Shown: one piece after another, positions 6,671 to 12,963 of the stretch
How the letters are laid out: the number at the start of each line of letters is the position of its first letter
Numbering within the stretch: the stretch's first letter is position 1
Assembly: GCA_028681035.1 (NCBI GenBank)
Contig: JAQUJJ010000094.1
Coordinates: 1 to 14,409, forward strand
Reading direction: 5' to 3'
Source of the DNA: Candidatus Cloacimonadota bacterium
GTDB taxonomy: Bacteria; Cloacimonadota; Cloacimonadia; Cloacimonadales; Cloacimonadaceae
Length of the DNA: 14,409 bases
The notes under the pieces: generated by a model
What the model saw: the letters and a program-made list of their open reading frames with translations, nothing else
Told to the model about the DNA's origin: nothing
Databases searched by the model: none
Program-made: the position numbers and the translations under genes

Positions 6671-7800
6671 GGCTTGGTTATTTTCTCCAGCACGCCGAAT
6701 AACTGCGGTTCCAGTGCTTCCCAATTAAAGCGGTTTTCGGTAATATCCAGGCAGCGCTTGCTCATTTCGTTATATTCCTTCGGTTTCATACGCATAAGCT
6801 TTGCTGTGGCTTCTGCAAGGCTCTTTGTCTTATATCCAGTACAGATACCCAAGCCATTGTAATCCACCAACGCCTTCATTAAAGGGGTTTTAACAGTTAT
6901 CACTGGCAATCCTGCTGCCAGGTATTCCAATACTTTCAAGGGAGTGGAAAGCTTCAAGCGTCGGCTATAGGGATTGAACAGCCACAGCCCAAAGCGTGAA
7001 CGTCGCAGTAATAAGCCTATCTTTTCGGCAGGTATCCATTCCTGATAATAAATAATGGCATTCAGATTATTGTTGTTTACATAGCTGTGAAATTCTTGCT
7101 CCAGCTTAGGATCAAAGAACTTACCCATAATAAGAATGGTCAGATTGGGAAACTCCAGTTTCAAAACTGAGGCAAGCTTAAGTATCTTGAACAAACCGCG
7201 GTTGCGGGTTAAACCGCCAATGTAGATAAGATCAAAATTCATCTCGCAGACATGAAACAAAGAACCAGGAGTATCGCAAGCATAATCCCATACATTCTTG
7301 GCGGGATAGTTTGGGATAACGGTTCCCCGTTTCTCGGTATCGTTACCCAGCAGTTGTGTCAATATCTCCCCATTAACCGATAACACGGCATCCGCACAGC
7401 GCTGCAAGTATTTTAGGGCAGATAGATAGCAAAGCTTGGCGGTTAAGCGTAGCGGCAAAGGAAACCTTTCGCTAAAAGCATCGGCATAGAATTCGTGAAC
7501 ATCGAAGATTACCTTCAGTTTCATCCGTTTTTTCAGCCTGATGCCCACCAGTAGGGTAAGAGGTTCCACGCAAACCAGAACATCCGGCTTAATTTCCTGC
7601 ACCTTGCGTTGCAAATGACCGATGGCATTCCAGCTAGAATCTGAATCCATAACAATTTGATATGGATTGTGGGCATGGTTCACCACCCCTTCTGTGCTGA
7701 TCAGCCAAACTTTATGATGCTTGGCAAAACTGAGGGCAAGCTTGTAATACAAGCGCACATCGTTGGTGGGGTGCGAATTCGTGATAATGCATATTTTCAT
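6667..7800 (-). CDS. GT-B fold glycosyltransferase (GT4-like)
   Basis: A 377-aa protein starting MKICIITNSHPTNDVRLYYK. It has VIFDVHEFYADAF (97-109) at the end of the N-terminal domain, NFDLIYIGGLTRNRGLFK (188-205) opening the C-terminal domain, and LSTPLKVLEYLAAGLPVITV (284-303) as the nucleotide-sugar site. E292 and a downstream acidic residue form the usual signature. The pattern is that of GT4 enzymes of lipopolysaccharide, capsule or exopolysaccharide clusters. AGAGGTG, 8 nt upstream of the ATG, is a good ribosome binding site. This is the first gene of a two-gene unit: its TGA overlaps the ATG of the next glycosyltransferase by 4 bases. A TTGACA on the minus strand (7874-7869) could be its -35, but no clean -10 follows. 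The sugar specificity cannot be read from sequence. Confidence 0.85.
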   Translation of the reverse strand: MKICIITNSHPTNDVRLYYKLALSFAKHHKVWLISTEGVVNHAHNPYQIVMDSDSSWNAIGHLQRKVQEIKPDVLVCVEPLTLLVGIRLKKRMKLKVIFDVHEFYADAFSERFPLPLRLTAKLCYLSALKYLQRCADAVLSVNGEILTQLLGNDTEKRGTVIPNYPAKNVWDYACDTPGSLFHVCEMNFDLIYIGGLTRNRGLFKILKLASVLKLEFPNLTILIMGKFFDPKLEQEFHSYVNNNNLNAIIYYQEWIPAEKIGLLLRRSRFGLWLFNPYSRRLKLSTPLKVLEYLAAGLPVITVKTPLMKALVDYNGLGICTGYKTKSLAEATAKLMRMKPKEYNEMSKRCLDITENRFNWEALEPQLFGVLEKITKP

Positions 7801-8040
7801 GGGCGTAACACCTCTATATTATCGGCAAAAAGTACCTTAACCTGCAAGTTTGTCTAAATAGAGAAAAGTGTCAAGCCCTTTCTGCACTGTTGCTATTCTT
7901 TGCTCTTTTGGCAATCCCAGCCTTTGTCTGTAGCACCCATCTCACTCAGGAGCTATAGACCTATGATTTATATTGGTGTCCGAGCATCTTGTCTGTAAAT
8001 CTCTACAATTATGGCACTTATACATTTAATACAGAAGGGG

Positions 8041-8084
8041 CATCTGCCTATCCTGCTCTTACTCGGCAGATGTGGGGTTTTTTT
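8041..8084 (+). terminator. Hairpin plus T-run; terminator or attenuator
   Basis: CATCTGCC (8041-8048) pairs perfectly with GGCAGATG (8065-8072) around a 16-nt loop. TGTGGGG intervenes and a run of seven T follows at 8078-8084. The T-run is about 5 nt beyond the stem, so the fit to an intrinsic terminator is fair, not perfect. No plus-strand gene ends upstream, so it would end a short leader or small RNA made from about 7880-8040. Confidence 0.45.
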
Positions 8085-8086
8085 GT

Positions 8087-8130
8087 TTGACATTCCCTTT
8101 ATGTTTAGAAACATGGGATTTAAACATAAT
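8087..8130 (+). promoter_or_regulatory. TTGACA followed by nested palindromes
   Basis: TTGACA (8087-8092) is followed by TTATGTTTA (8099-8107), which is repeated inverted as TAAACATAA (8121-8129), with a second palindrome ATGTTT-AG-AAACAT (8101-8114) inside. No strong -10 lies 16-18 nt from the hexamer. It may be the operator/promoter region of the operon starting at 8237. Confidence 0.35.
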
Positions 8131-8236
8131 CGGGGAGATACATATTGCGCTATTTACTTGTTACCCTCACACTTGTTTTTGATAAGAATGGGGCTTTTTT
8201 ACACAGTAAGACGCTTTACCCCATAAGGATGATATT

Positions 8237-8956
8237 ATGCCATATAGAGGCTTAAGGCACCTGCGCAATCGCAAAAACCAAGGCACTTCCTGCCTTATTG
8301 TTATCCTGAGTGCAGTTTTAATTGCTCTGCTCGCTTTTTATGGTAGCCAAATCCGCAAGGATAAGGTTCACCTTGCCAAACCTGTAAAGGCACCGGCGCA
8401 GGACAGTGCTAAAGTAACTGCTCCTAAAGCTCTTGTTAAGGTTGTTCCCACCATTCCTGATAATGTAACTCGCAAAGCTCCTGATCCCGCCCGCACCAAG
8501 CAAGCTCGTATGGTAGAAAAGGGAGATTACCTGCTGATAGAGAAGAGCCGTCACTTGCTGCATCATTACCGTGATGGAGTCTTGCAGGCAAGCTACACCG
8601 TGGCACTTGGCAAAAACCCTGGGGATAAAAGCAAAGAAGGCGATAACGCCACTCCTGAGGGACATTTCGAGGTGAACTTCATTAAGGATTCCAGTGATTG
8701 GACGCATGATTTTGGGGACGGCAAGGGAGCTATCAAAGGCGCTTATGGACCCTTCTTTATCGCTTTATACACCGGAGCAAAGGGTACTTTCTCCGCTAAT
8801 ACATGGCGGGGAATCGGCATACATGGCACGCACAACCCTGCCTCTATCGGCACTAACGCTTCAGAGGGCTGTATTCGCCTGCATAACGCTGAACTTTTGA
8901 AACTAAAGGCAGCTATCGAGAATAAACCGAGCGTGCCTGTAGATATCATTAAATAG
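8237..8956 (+). CDS. L,D-transpeptidase (YkuD domain), membrane-anchored
   Basis: A 239-aa protein. Residues 1-16 are basic, 18-36 form one hydrophobic helix (signal anchor) and 41-93 are a Lys/Pro/Ala-rich linker. The YkuD catalytic domain spans about 95-238: YLLIEKSRHLLHHYRDGVLQ opens it, ATPEGHF (138-144) is the usual substrate-cleft segment, and IHGTHN then SEGCIRLHN contain H196, S209, G211 and nucleophile C212, all intact. Such enzymes form 3-3 cross-links in peptidoglycan or attach proteins to it from the periplasmic side. AAGGA at 8225-8229, 7 nt before the ATG, supports the start. It is the first gene of a tight operon, with the next gene 3 bp after its stop, so cell-wall work is implied for the neighbours. 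Confidence 0.92.
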   Translation: MPYRGLRHLRNRKNQGTSCLIVILSAVLIALLAFYGSQIRKDKVHLAKPVKAPAQDSAKVTAPKALVKVVPTIPDNVTRKAPDPARTKQARMVEKGDYLLIEKSRHLLHHYRDGVLQASYTVALGKNPGDKSKEGDNATPEGHFEVNFIKDSSDWTHDFGDGKGAIKGAYGPFFIALYTGAKGTFSANTWRGIGIHGTHNPASIGTNASEGCIRLHNAELLKLKAAIENKPSVPVDIIK

Positions 8957-8959
8957 GAT

Positions 8960-10375
8960 ATGAAGCGAATGAAACGATTATTTCTGTTGTTATTTCTACT
9001 GGGGTTTATGCTGCTGCTTTGTGCACAAAACGTAGAGCTTATCCTCGTAGAGCCAAGCAACACCGGGTCAATTAAAGTGCTTAGTAAATTCGGTGGTGAA
9101 CTTTACTTGGATGGAGAGTTCTACCAGAACCTGTTTGTGGGAGCTACGGCAAAATGGAATGATATTCCTAGCGGCGTGCATGATGTGGAGCTGAAGAATA
9201 CCAAAGGCGAATTCAAGCGCACGATAAATGTGGCAGTAAGCGAGGAAAGCGTTGTTGATTTTGATGCACCTGCTCCTGTTATCCCTGTCGTACCTGAAAC
9301 ACTGGAACCCAATAAAGAAGAAGAGCCGCCTTCCCCCGCTTATCCTAAAATTGCCCCACTTAAAAACAGCTATAGCTTTGGCTATGGGATTCTGGAAATA
9401 GACAGCGGTGTGGATGGAGATATCTATCTGGGTGGCGAATATCTGGGCACGGTTAAAGCAGATAAGATTAAGAGATTTAAGAAACTGCCTGCTGGAGAAT
9501 ACAGTGTGGAACTTTTTAGCCACAACAACTGTTTGCGGCAGGATACTGTAATAGATTCCAAAAGAACCACCAGCATTGCGTTCTCCCCTGCAAACATGAA
9601 TACTTATGCCAACGGCTTGCTGTATGTGCCAGAGGGAAGCTTTTATATGGGCACACAGTTCATAGACCGCAGCGAGCATGAACGCCCCCGCCATGAAGTA
9701 AGCCTCAGCCCCTTCCTGATTGGTGCCACAGAAGTTAGCCAAGAACTATGGCAAAGTGTTATGCACAGCAATCCATCTGTTCGTACCGAGTTTCAACAAC
9801 CGGTAACCAATGTTTCATGGTATGAAGCACTGGAGTTTTGCAATTGTCTTAGCCTGCGCGAAGGCTTAACGCCCTGTTATAAAATTACTAAGGATTTCCC
9901 GGATGCCAATAATACCAGCGAATATGATACCCTGCGCTACAGTGTTTTTTGCACATGGAGCGCAACGGGCTACCGCTTGCCCACGGAGGCAGAATGGGAA
10001 TACGCAGCTCGTTGTGGCGATAGCAATAACCGCTTGCAGTTTTCCGGAGGTAACAAGCTTAGCGAAGTTGGCTGGTGCGCCACGAATAGCAACAACCGCA
10101 CTAAGAATGTTGCCCAAAAGAAAGCTAACCAGTTTGGCTTATATGATATGAGCGGTAATGTTTTAGAATGGTGTTGGGACTATCATGGCGCTTACAATAG
10201 CGAACCCGAAGAAAACCCCACCGGAGTTAAAAGCGGTTTATACCGTGTTATTAGAGGTGGCAGTTGGATGAGCGATGCCGATGCTTGCACTTCCACCGCA
10301 CGAGGCGGAAATGCTGCCCATGCTTCTGCCAAGGATATTGGCTTTCGCTTGGTACGCAGCGCACGTGCTTATTAA
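8960..10375 (+). CDS. Exported PEGA-PEGA-FGE (SUMF1-like) domain protein
   Basis: A 471-aa protein with a signal peptide at about 1-23 (ending LLLCAQ; the residue before Cys is Leu, so it is a poor lipobox). Two PEGA-like beta domains follow at about 36-101 and 141-208, each with a D/G-G-E-x-x motif (LYLDGEFYQN, IYLGGEYLGT) and an IPSG or LPAGEY turn. A Pro/Glu linker separates them. Residues 218-468 are a formylglycine-generating-enzyme fold: YVPEGSFYMGT, EVSQELW, PVTNVSWYEAL, GYRLPTEAEWEYAAR, GLYDMSGNVLEW, RGGSW and GFRLVR. In copper-dependent FGE the RGGS-x2-C-x4-C motif carries both catalytic cysteines; here the first position is S438 and only C443 remains, so oxidase activity is unlikely. 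A binding or envelope structural role is inferred. In-frame ATGs at 8960 and 8969 are both possible; AGGA is 1 and 10 nt away respectively. Confidence 0.85.
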   Translation: MKRMKRLFLLLFLLGFMLLLCAQNVELILVEPSNTGSIKVLSKFGGELYLDGEFYQNLFVGATAKWNDIPSGVHDVELKNTKGEFKRTINVAVSEESVVDFDAPAPVIPVVPETLEPNKEEEPPSPAYPKIAPLKNSYSFGYGILEIDSGVDGDIYLGGEYLGTVKADKIKRFKKLPAGEYSVELFSHNNCLRQDTVIDSKRTTSIAFSPANMNTYANGLLYVPEGSFYMGTQFIDRSEHERPRHEVSLSPFLIGATEVSQELWQSVMHSNPSVRTEFQQPVTNVSWYEALEFCNCLSLREGLTPCYKITKDFPDANNTSEYDTLRYSVFCTWSATGYRLPTEAEWEYAARCGDSNNRLQFSGGNKLSEVGWCATNSNNRTKNVAQKKANQFGLYDMSGNVLEWCWDYHGAYNSEPEENPTGVKSGLYRVIRGGSWMSDADACTSTARGGNAAHASAKDIGFRLVRSARAY

Positions 10376-10394
10376 TGCCACATAGGAGATGAAA

Positions 10395-10610
10395 TTGAAA
10401 CAAAATATACTCGCTTTGGTGGAGTGGATTATCATGGCAGCAGCACTGTATCTGCTGTTTCCATCCTTGGGATGGAGAGGACTTGTGGGGCTGTTTTTAG
10501 CCTTTGTAGGCTTTGAACTACACCTTATCTGGCATCGTAATGATAGAGAAACTAGGGCTGCCCGTAAACTTGCAATTAACCACAAAGAAAAAGAAAACAG
10601 TGTAGAGTAG
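10395..10610 (+). CDS. Small two-helix membrane protein with probable TTG start
   Basis: A 71-aa protein from TTG. Two hydrophobic helices (about residues 4-21 and 25-42) are joined by a short SLGWRG turn, followed by a basic and acidic hydrophilic tail (HRNDRETRAARKLAINHKEK). An ATG lies two codons upstream at 10389, but it touches the AGGAG ribosome binding site (10384-10388) with no spacer. The TTG at 10395 sits 6 nt from it and is therefore preferred. It is the third gene of the L,D-transpeptidase operon, about 19 nt after the FGE-protein stop. No family is recognised. Co-transcription suggests a membrane accessory role for the envelope proteins ahead of it, which is inference. No terminator is evident downstream. 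Confidence 0.7.
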   Translation: MKQNILALVEWIIMAAALYLLFPSLGWRGLVGLFLAFVGFELHLIWHRNDRETRAARKLAINHKEKENSVE

Positions 10611-10749
10611 CACTCCGACGCTGCTAAACTGTATCTTCATGACCTTATTGGGTAGGCAATTTCCCTATTACCACAGTCCTCGGAGAGGGCTTTAAACAAC
10701 CAGCAGCCTTGCTATAACCTTGCTCCAATCTTTGGTATTGCAGAGGTAT

Positions 10750-10829
10750 TTTCCACGTGATTCCCTCGCTTTTACGTGGGCTTCACGTGGGGATCACATG
10801 GGAATCACCTGAGATTTCAGCAAGGAAAC
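10750..10829. repeat. 11-bp-phased repeat array (element B)
   Basis: Four consecutive 11-mers at 10772-10815 read TTACGTGGGCT, TCACGTGGGGA, TCACATGGGAA, TCACCTGAGAT; six positions are invariant. An inverted copy (TCACGTGGAAA on the minus strand) lies at 10750-10760, so 10757-10765 and 10800-10808 make a 9-bp inverted repeat. CAGCAAGGAAAC follows directly (10818-10829), identical to the right flank of element A (357-368). Function unknown. Confidence 0.7.
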
Positions 10830-10887
10830 CTTTAGGGCTTTCCTGTATAGGCGAGACCCCTATACCTCCTGTTAGCCGAAAATCCAG

Positions 10888-10931
10888 GCGTCCCGCGTGT
10901 ATTGGAATGAACAAGCGTCCCGTTATGCTTG
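10888..10931. repeat. Paired GCGTCCCG units
   Basis: GCGTCCCG occurs at 10888-10895 and 10915-10922, 27 nt apart, preceded by AG and AA respectively. The second lies in a small stem CAAGC (10912-10916) and GCTTG (10927-10931). The pair ends just before the ComM stop codon. Confidence 0.45.
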
Positions 10932-10939
10932 ACGATACA

Positions 10940-12481
10940 CTAGCTCCAGTATTTCCTATCCAAAGTGCGGTATTGGATAGCTTCGCTGATATGCTCGCTG
11001 CTAATCTCTTTTAAGCCTTCCAGATCGGCAATGGTGCGGGCAACCTTTAGAATGCGGTCGAACACACGGGCGGAGTAGCCCATCTTGTCTATGGCGTTTT
11101 GCAGCAAGGCATGGCTGGCTTTATCCAGGATGCAATACTTGCGTAGCTGCTTAGAATTCATCTGTGCATTGTTATAGATACCGGCTTCGGCAAAGCGCGT
11201 TCTCTGGATGGCACGGGCTTTATTTACTCTGCTGCGGATATCGCTGGATGTATCGCCCGTAGGCAGAGAAGCCAAATCCGCGTAGGTAACGGTGGGGACT
11301 TCCACATGAATATCTATTCTATCCAGCAGGGGACCCGATATACGGTTACGATAACGCTGAATTGCGCCCCATTCACAAGTGCAGTTATGATTCGGGATGT
11401 TGGCTCCGTGATATCCGCAGGGACAGGGGTTCATGCTTGCAATCAGCATAAATTCCGCAGGAAAGGTAAGGCTGGTAATAGCGCGGGAAATGGTAACAAC
11501 TCCATCTTCCAGCGGTTGCCTCAAAACTTCCAGCACCGCCCGCTTAAACTCTGGCAGCTCGTCCAGGAACAGAACCCCTCTGTGCGAAAGGCTTACCTCC
11601 CCCGGCTTGGGAAAGGCTCCGCCGCCAATTAGAGCAACGTCGCTGATAGTATGATGAGGGCTGCGAAAGGGACGAGTGGTGAGAATGCCATTGCGGAAGT
11701 TTTTGGACATCCCTGCCACACTATGTATTTTGGTAGCTTCTAGGGCTTCATCCAGATTCAGTTCGGGCAAAATAGTAGGTACGCGGCGAGCCAGCATGGT
11801 TTTCCCGCTTCCGGGAGGACCCACCATCAACAGGTTATGCCCGCCGGCGGCAGCAACTTCCAGAGCACGTTTCACCTGAAACTGCCCTTTCACATCGTGC
11901 ATATCTAAGGGAAAATCGTTCAATACTTGGAATATCTTATCTCTATCCACGGTGGCAGGGGCGATGGTTAGCTGCCCCGAAAGCCAATCTGCACATTCAT
12001 GCAGGGAAGTAACGGGAATAACGGTTAAGCCTTCTATAATTGCGGCTTCTTCGGCATTTTCGAAGGGAACAATAAGGGTATCCACATTGTCCCTTCTTGC
12101 GGCAATGGCGATGGGTAGAACACCAGAAACGGGACGCACATTGCCATCCAAAGAAAGCTCGCCAATAATCGCCACCTTGCGGTAATCGTTAATCTTAAGG
12201 ATGCGGTTGCTTTGCAACACGGCGATGGCTATAGGTAAATCCAGCGCAGCACTGTCCTTCTTTATATCCGCAGGGGCAAGATTGATGGTGTATCTCTTTG
12301 ACGCACTGGCATATCCGGCATTCTTAATTGCAGCGAACACCCTGTCCTTGCTCTCTTTTACGGAAGAGGATGCCATCCCCACAATATTCACGTTAAACAA
12401 AGCTGCCGAGCCGTCGCATTCCACCGATATCTGCTGCGCATCTATCCCAATGGTGGTGTAAGTAAGTGCTATTCCTACCAT
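10940..12481 (-). CDS. comM: ComM/YifB family magnesium-chelatase-like AAA+ ATPase
   Basis: A 513-aa protein, full length for the family. The N-terminal ChlI-like (Lon-protease-fold) domain spans about 1-170 (VEVECDGS-type opening, LPIAIAVL, LSLDGNVRPVSGVLPIAIAA). The AAA+ domain has Walker A GPPGSGKT at 221-228 and Walker B VLFLDE at 303-308, followed by LRQPLEDG. The cysteine cluster MNPCPCGYHG...CTC (C353, C355, C367, C369) and arginine motif LLDRID (388) are as in family members, and a C-terminal magnesium-chelatase helical domain spans about 410-510. ComM is a hexameric helicase promoting branch migration during natural transformation in Vibrio and relatives; the role here is by homology. 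AAAGGA 7 nt before the ATG supports the start. Monocistronic. Confidence 0.93.
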   Translation of the reverse strand: MVGIALTYTTIGIDAQQISVECDGSAALFNVNIVGMASSSVKESKDRVFAAIKNAGYASASKRYTINLAPADIKKDSAALDLPIAIAVLQSNRILKINDYRKVAIIGELSLDGNVRPVSGVLPIAIAARRDNVDTLIVPFENAEEAAIIEGLTVIPVTSLHECADWLSGQLTIAPATVDRDKIFQVLNDFPLDMHDVKGQFQVKRALEVAAAGGHNLLMVGPPGSGKTMLARRVPTILPELNLDEALEATKIHSVAGMSKNFRNGILTTRPFRSPHHTISDVALIGGGAFPKPGEVSLSHRGVLFLDELPEFKRAVLEVLRQPLEDGVVTISRAITSLTFPAEFMLIASMNPCPCGYHGANIPNHNCTCEWGAIQRYRNRISGPLLDRIDIHVEVPTVTYADLASLPTGDTSSDIRSRVNKARAIQRTRFAEAGIYNNAQMNSKQLRKYCILDKASHALLQNAIDKMGYSARVFDRILKVARTIADLEGLKEISSEHISEAIQYRTLDRKYWS

Positions 12482-12587
12482 TGAACTATCCTTTTCTTAG
12501 TTCTTTTTTCTTTGTCTCACGACATTTTAGAACTTTGCTATTGCGTCAAGAACATTTTAGCGTAGGGGCAGACTCCTGATCCGCTCT

Positions 12588-12607
12588 TACCTACCGTTCG
12601 GTAAGTA
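12588..12607. promoter_or_regulatory. TetR-type operator-like palindrome
   Basis: TAC-N-TACCG-TT-CGGTA-N-GTA is symmetric over 20 bp except at one pair. The TACCGNNCGGTA core is the kind of sequence many TetR-family repressors bind. No TetR gene is in the window. It lies 107 bp upstream of ComM and 357 bp upstream of the YprB-like gene. Confidence 0.4.
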
Positions 12608-12761
12608 TAGAGGGTTAGAGAGTTTTAGGAGAGTGGTGGCTGAAATAAAGCAGAATCAGGTTAATAACAAATGATGAACAGCTTGGTATTAAATAAGTTG
12701 AAATAAATCGAAGGATAATAACATTCTCTCCCAAGAACAAAAACTCAGTTAAGAAGGAGAG

Positions 12762-12860
12762 GTGAAACCTGCCTTTAACTCGTGCGGACATAACTGCTGG
12801 AATGTCTGTGGAAATACTATTCTTGCAGCCATAGTCGTTCCTGATGGTGATACAAGCTAA
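12762..12860 (+). pseudogene. Tiny Cys-rich ORF, possible remnant of a molybdopterin oxidoreductase N-terminus
   Basis: A 32-codon frame from GTG contains NSCGHNCWNVCGNTI, then IVVPDGDT, then a stop. The C-x3-C-x3-C spacing followed by a V-x-DG turn resembles the Fe4S4 binding start of DMSO-reductase-type molybdoenzymes (compare CTVNCGSRC in DmsA). AGGAG lies only 2 nt before the GTG, and a stop is just upstream in frame. CTCTCC (12726-12731) can pair with GGAGAG (12756-12761). Nothing downstream continues the family. It could equally be a chance ORF or a small peptide. Confidence 0.2.
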
Positions 12861-12963
12861 CATCTATTATTACAAGGCGCTGCCAGATTAACCTTCGGCA
12901 ATACTATTGTTGTTATTAGAAATCTATTGCCAAAAGCGGCAGCTTAAAAAAGCATGAACTTCC

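Larger units (their letters stand above)
7801..8236. other. 436-bp divergent intergenic region
   Basis: Separates the minus-strand glycosyltransferase pair from the plus-strand L,D-transpeptidase operon. It holds a possible 11-codon leader ORF (7963-7998), a hairpin followed by seven T (8041-8084), a TTGACA (8087-8092) and nested palindromes (8099-8129), plus a 6-bp inverted repeat (8188-8193 with 8219-8224) ahead of the ribosome binding site. A 71-codon frame at 8011-8226 spans the hairpin, has no ribosome binding site and is not called. Confidence 0.5.
10611..10939. other. 329-bp convergent intergenic region
   Basis: Lies between the ends of the plus-strand operon and the minus-strand ComM gene. 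It holds the 11-bp-phased array (10750-10829), a 7-bp stem GTATAGG/CCTATAC (10845-10851 with 10859-10865), and two GCGTCCCG hairpin-like units (10888-10931). No clear hairpin-plus-T terminator is seen in either direction. An 85-codon frame across it reads through the repeats and is rejected. Confidence 0.55.
12482..12963. other. 482-bp divergent intergenic region
   Basis: Separates ComM (leftward) from the YprB-like gene (rightward). It holds a direct repeat ACATTTTAG (12522-12530 and 12552-12560), a TTGACG on the minus strand (12549-12544) with TAAAAT 14 nt further (weak ComM promoter), a TetR-like palindrome (12588-12607), a tiny Cys-rich ORF (12762-12860) and nested inverted repeats (12879-12884 with 12938-12943, and 12897-12903 with 12925-12931). 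Minus-strand frame 12615-12863 has no family resemblance and is not called. Confidence 0.5.

Noticed and set aside
5408..7800. Part of a complete O-antigen or capsule cluster
   Set aside because: Only two glycosyltransferases; no flippase, polymerase, sugar-nucleotide or export genes next to them within the window.
8011..8226. 71-codon hydrophobic frame on the plus strand
   Set aside because: No ribosome binding site, runs through a hairpin with T-run and palindromes, and ends just before the real ribosome binding site at 8225.
9068..9742. 224-codon frame on the minus strand opposite the FGE protein gene
   Set aside because: Lies wholly antisense to a well-supported domain protein, has no family resemblance, and arises from codon bias of the plus-strand gene.
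10757..11014. 85-codon plus-strand frame across the 11-bp array and ComM 3' end
   Set aside because: Starts in repeat DNA and continues antisense to ComM; low-complexity translation with no family.
12879..12950. Terminator of a plus-strand transcript before the YprB-like gene
   Set aside because: Nested stems are present, but the hairpin is followed by an A-run rather than a T-run on the plus strand, and on the minus strand the run lies on the wrong side.
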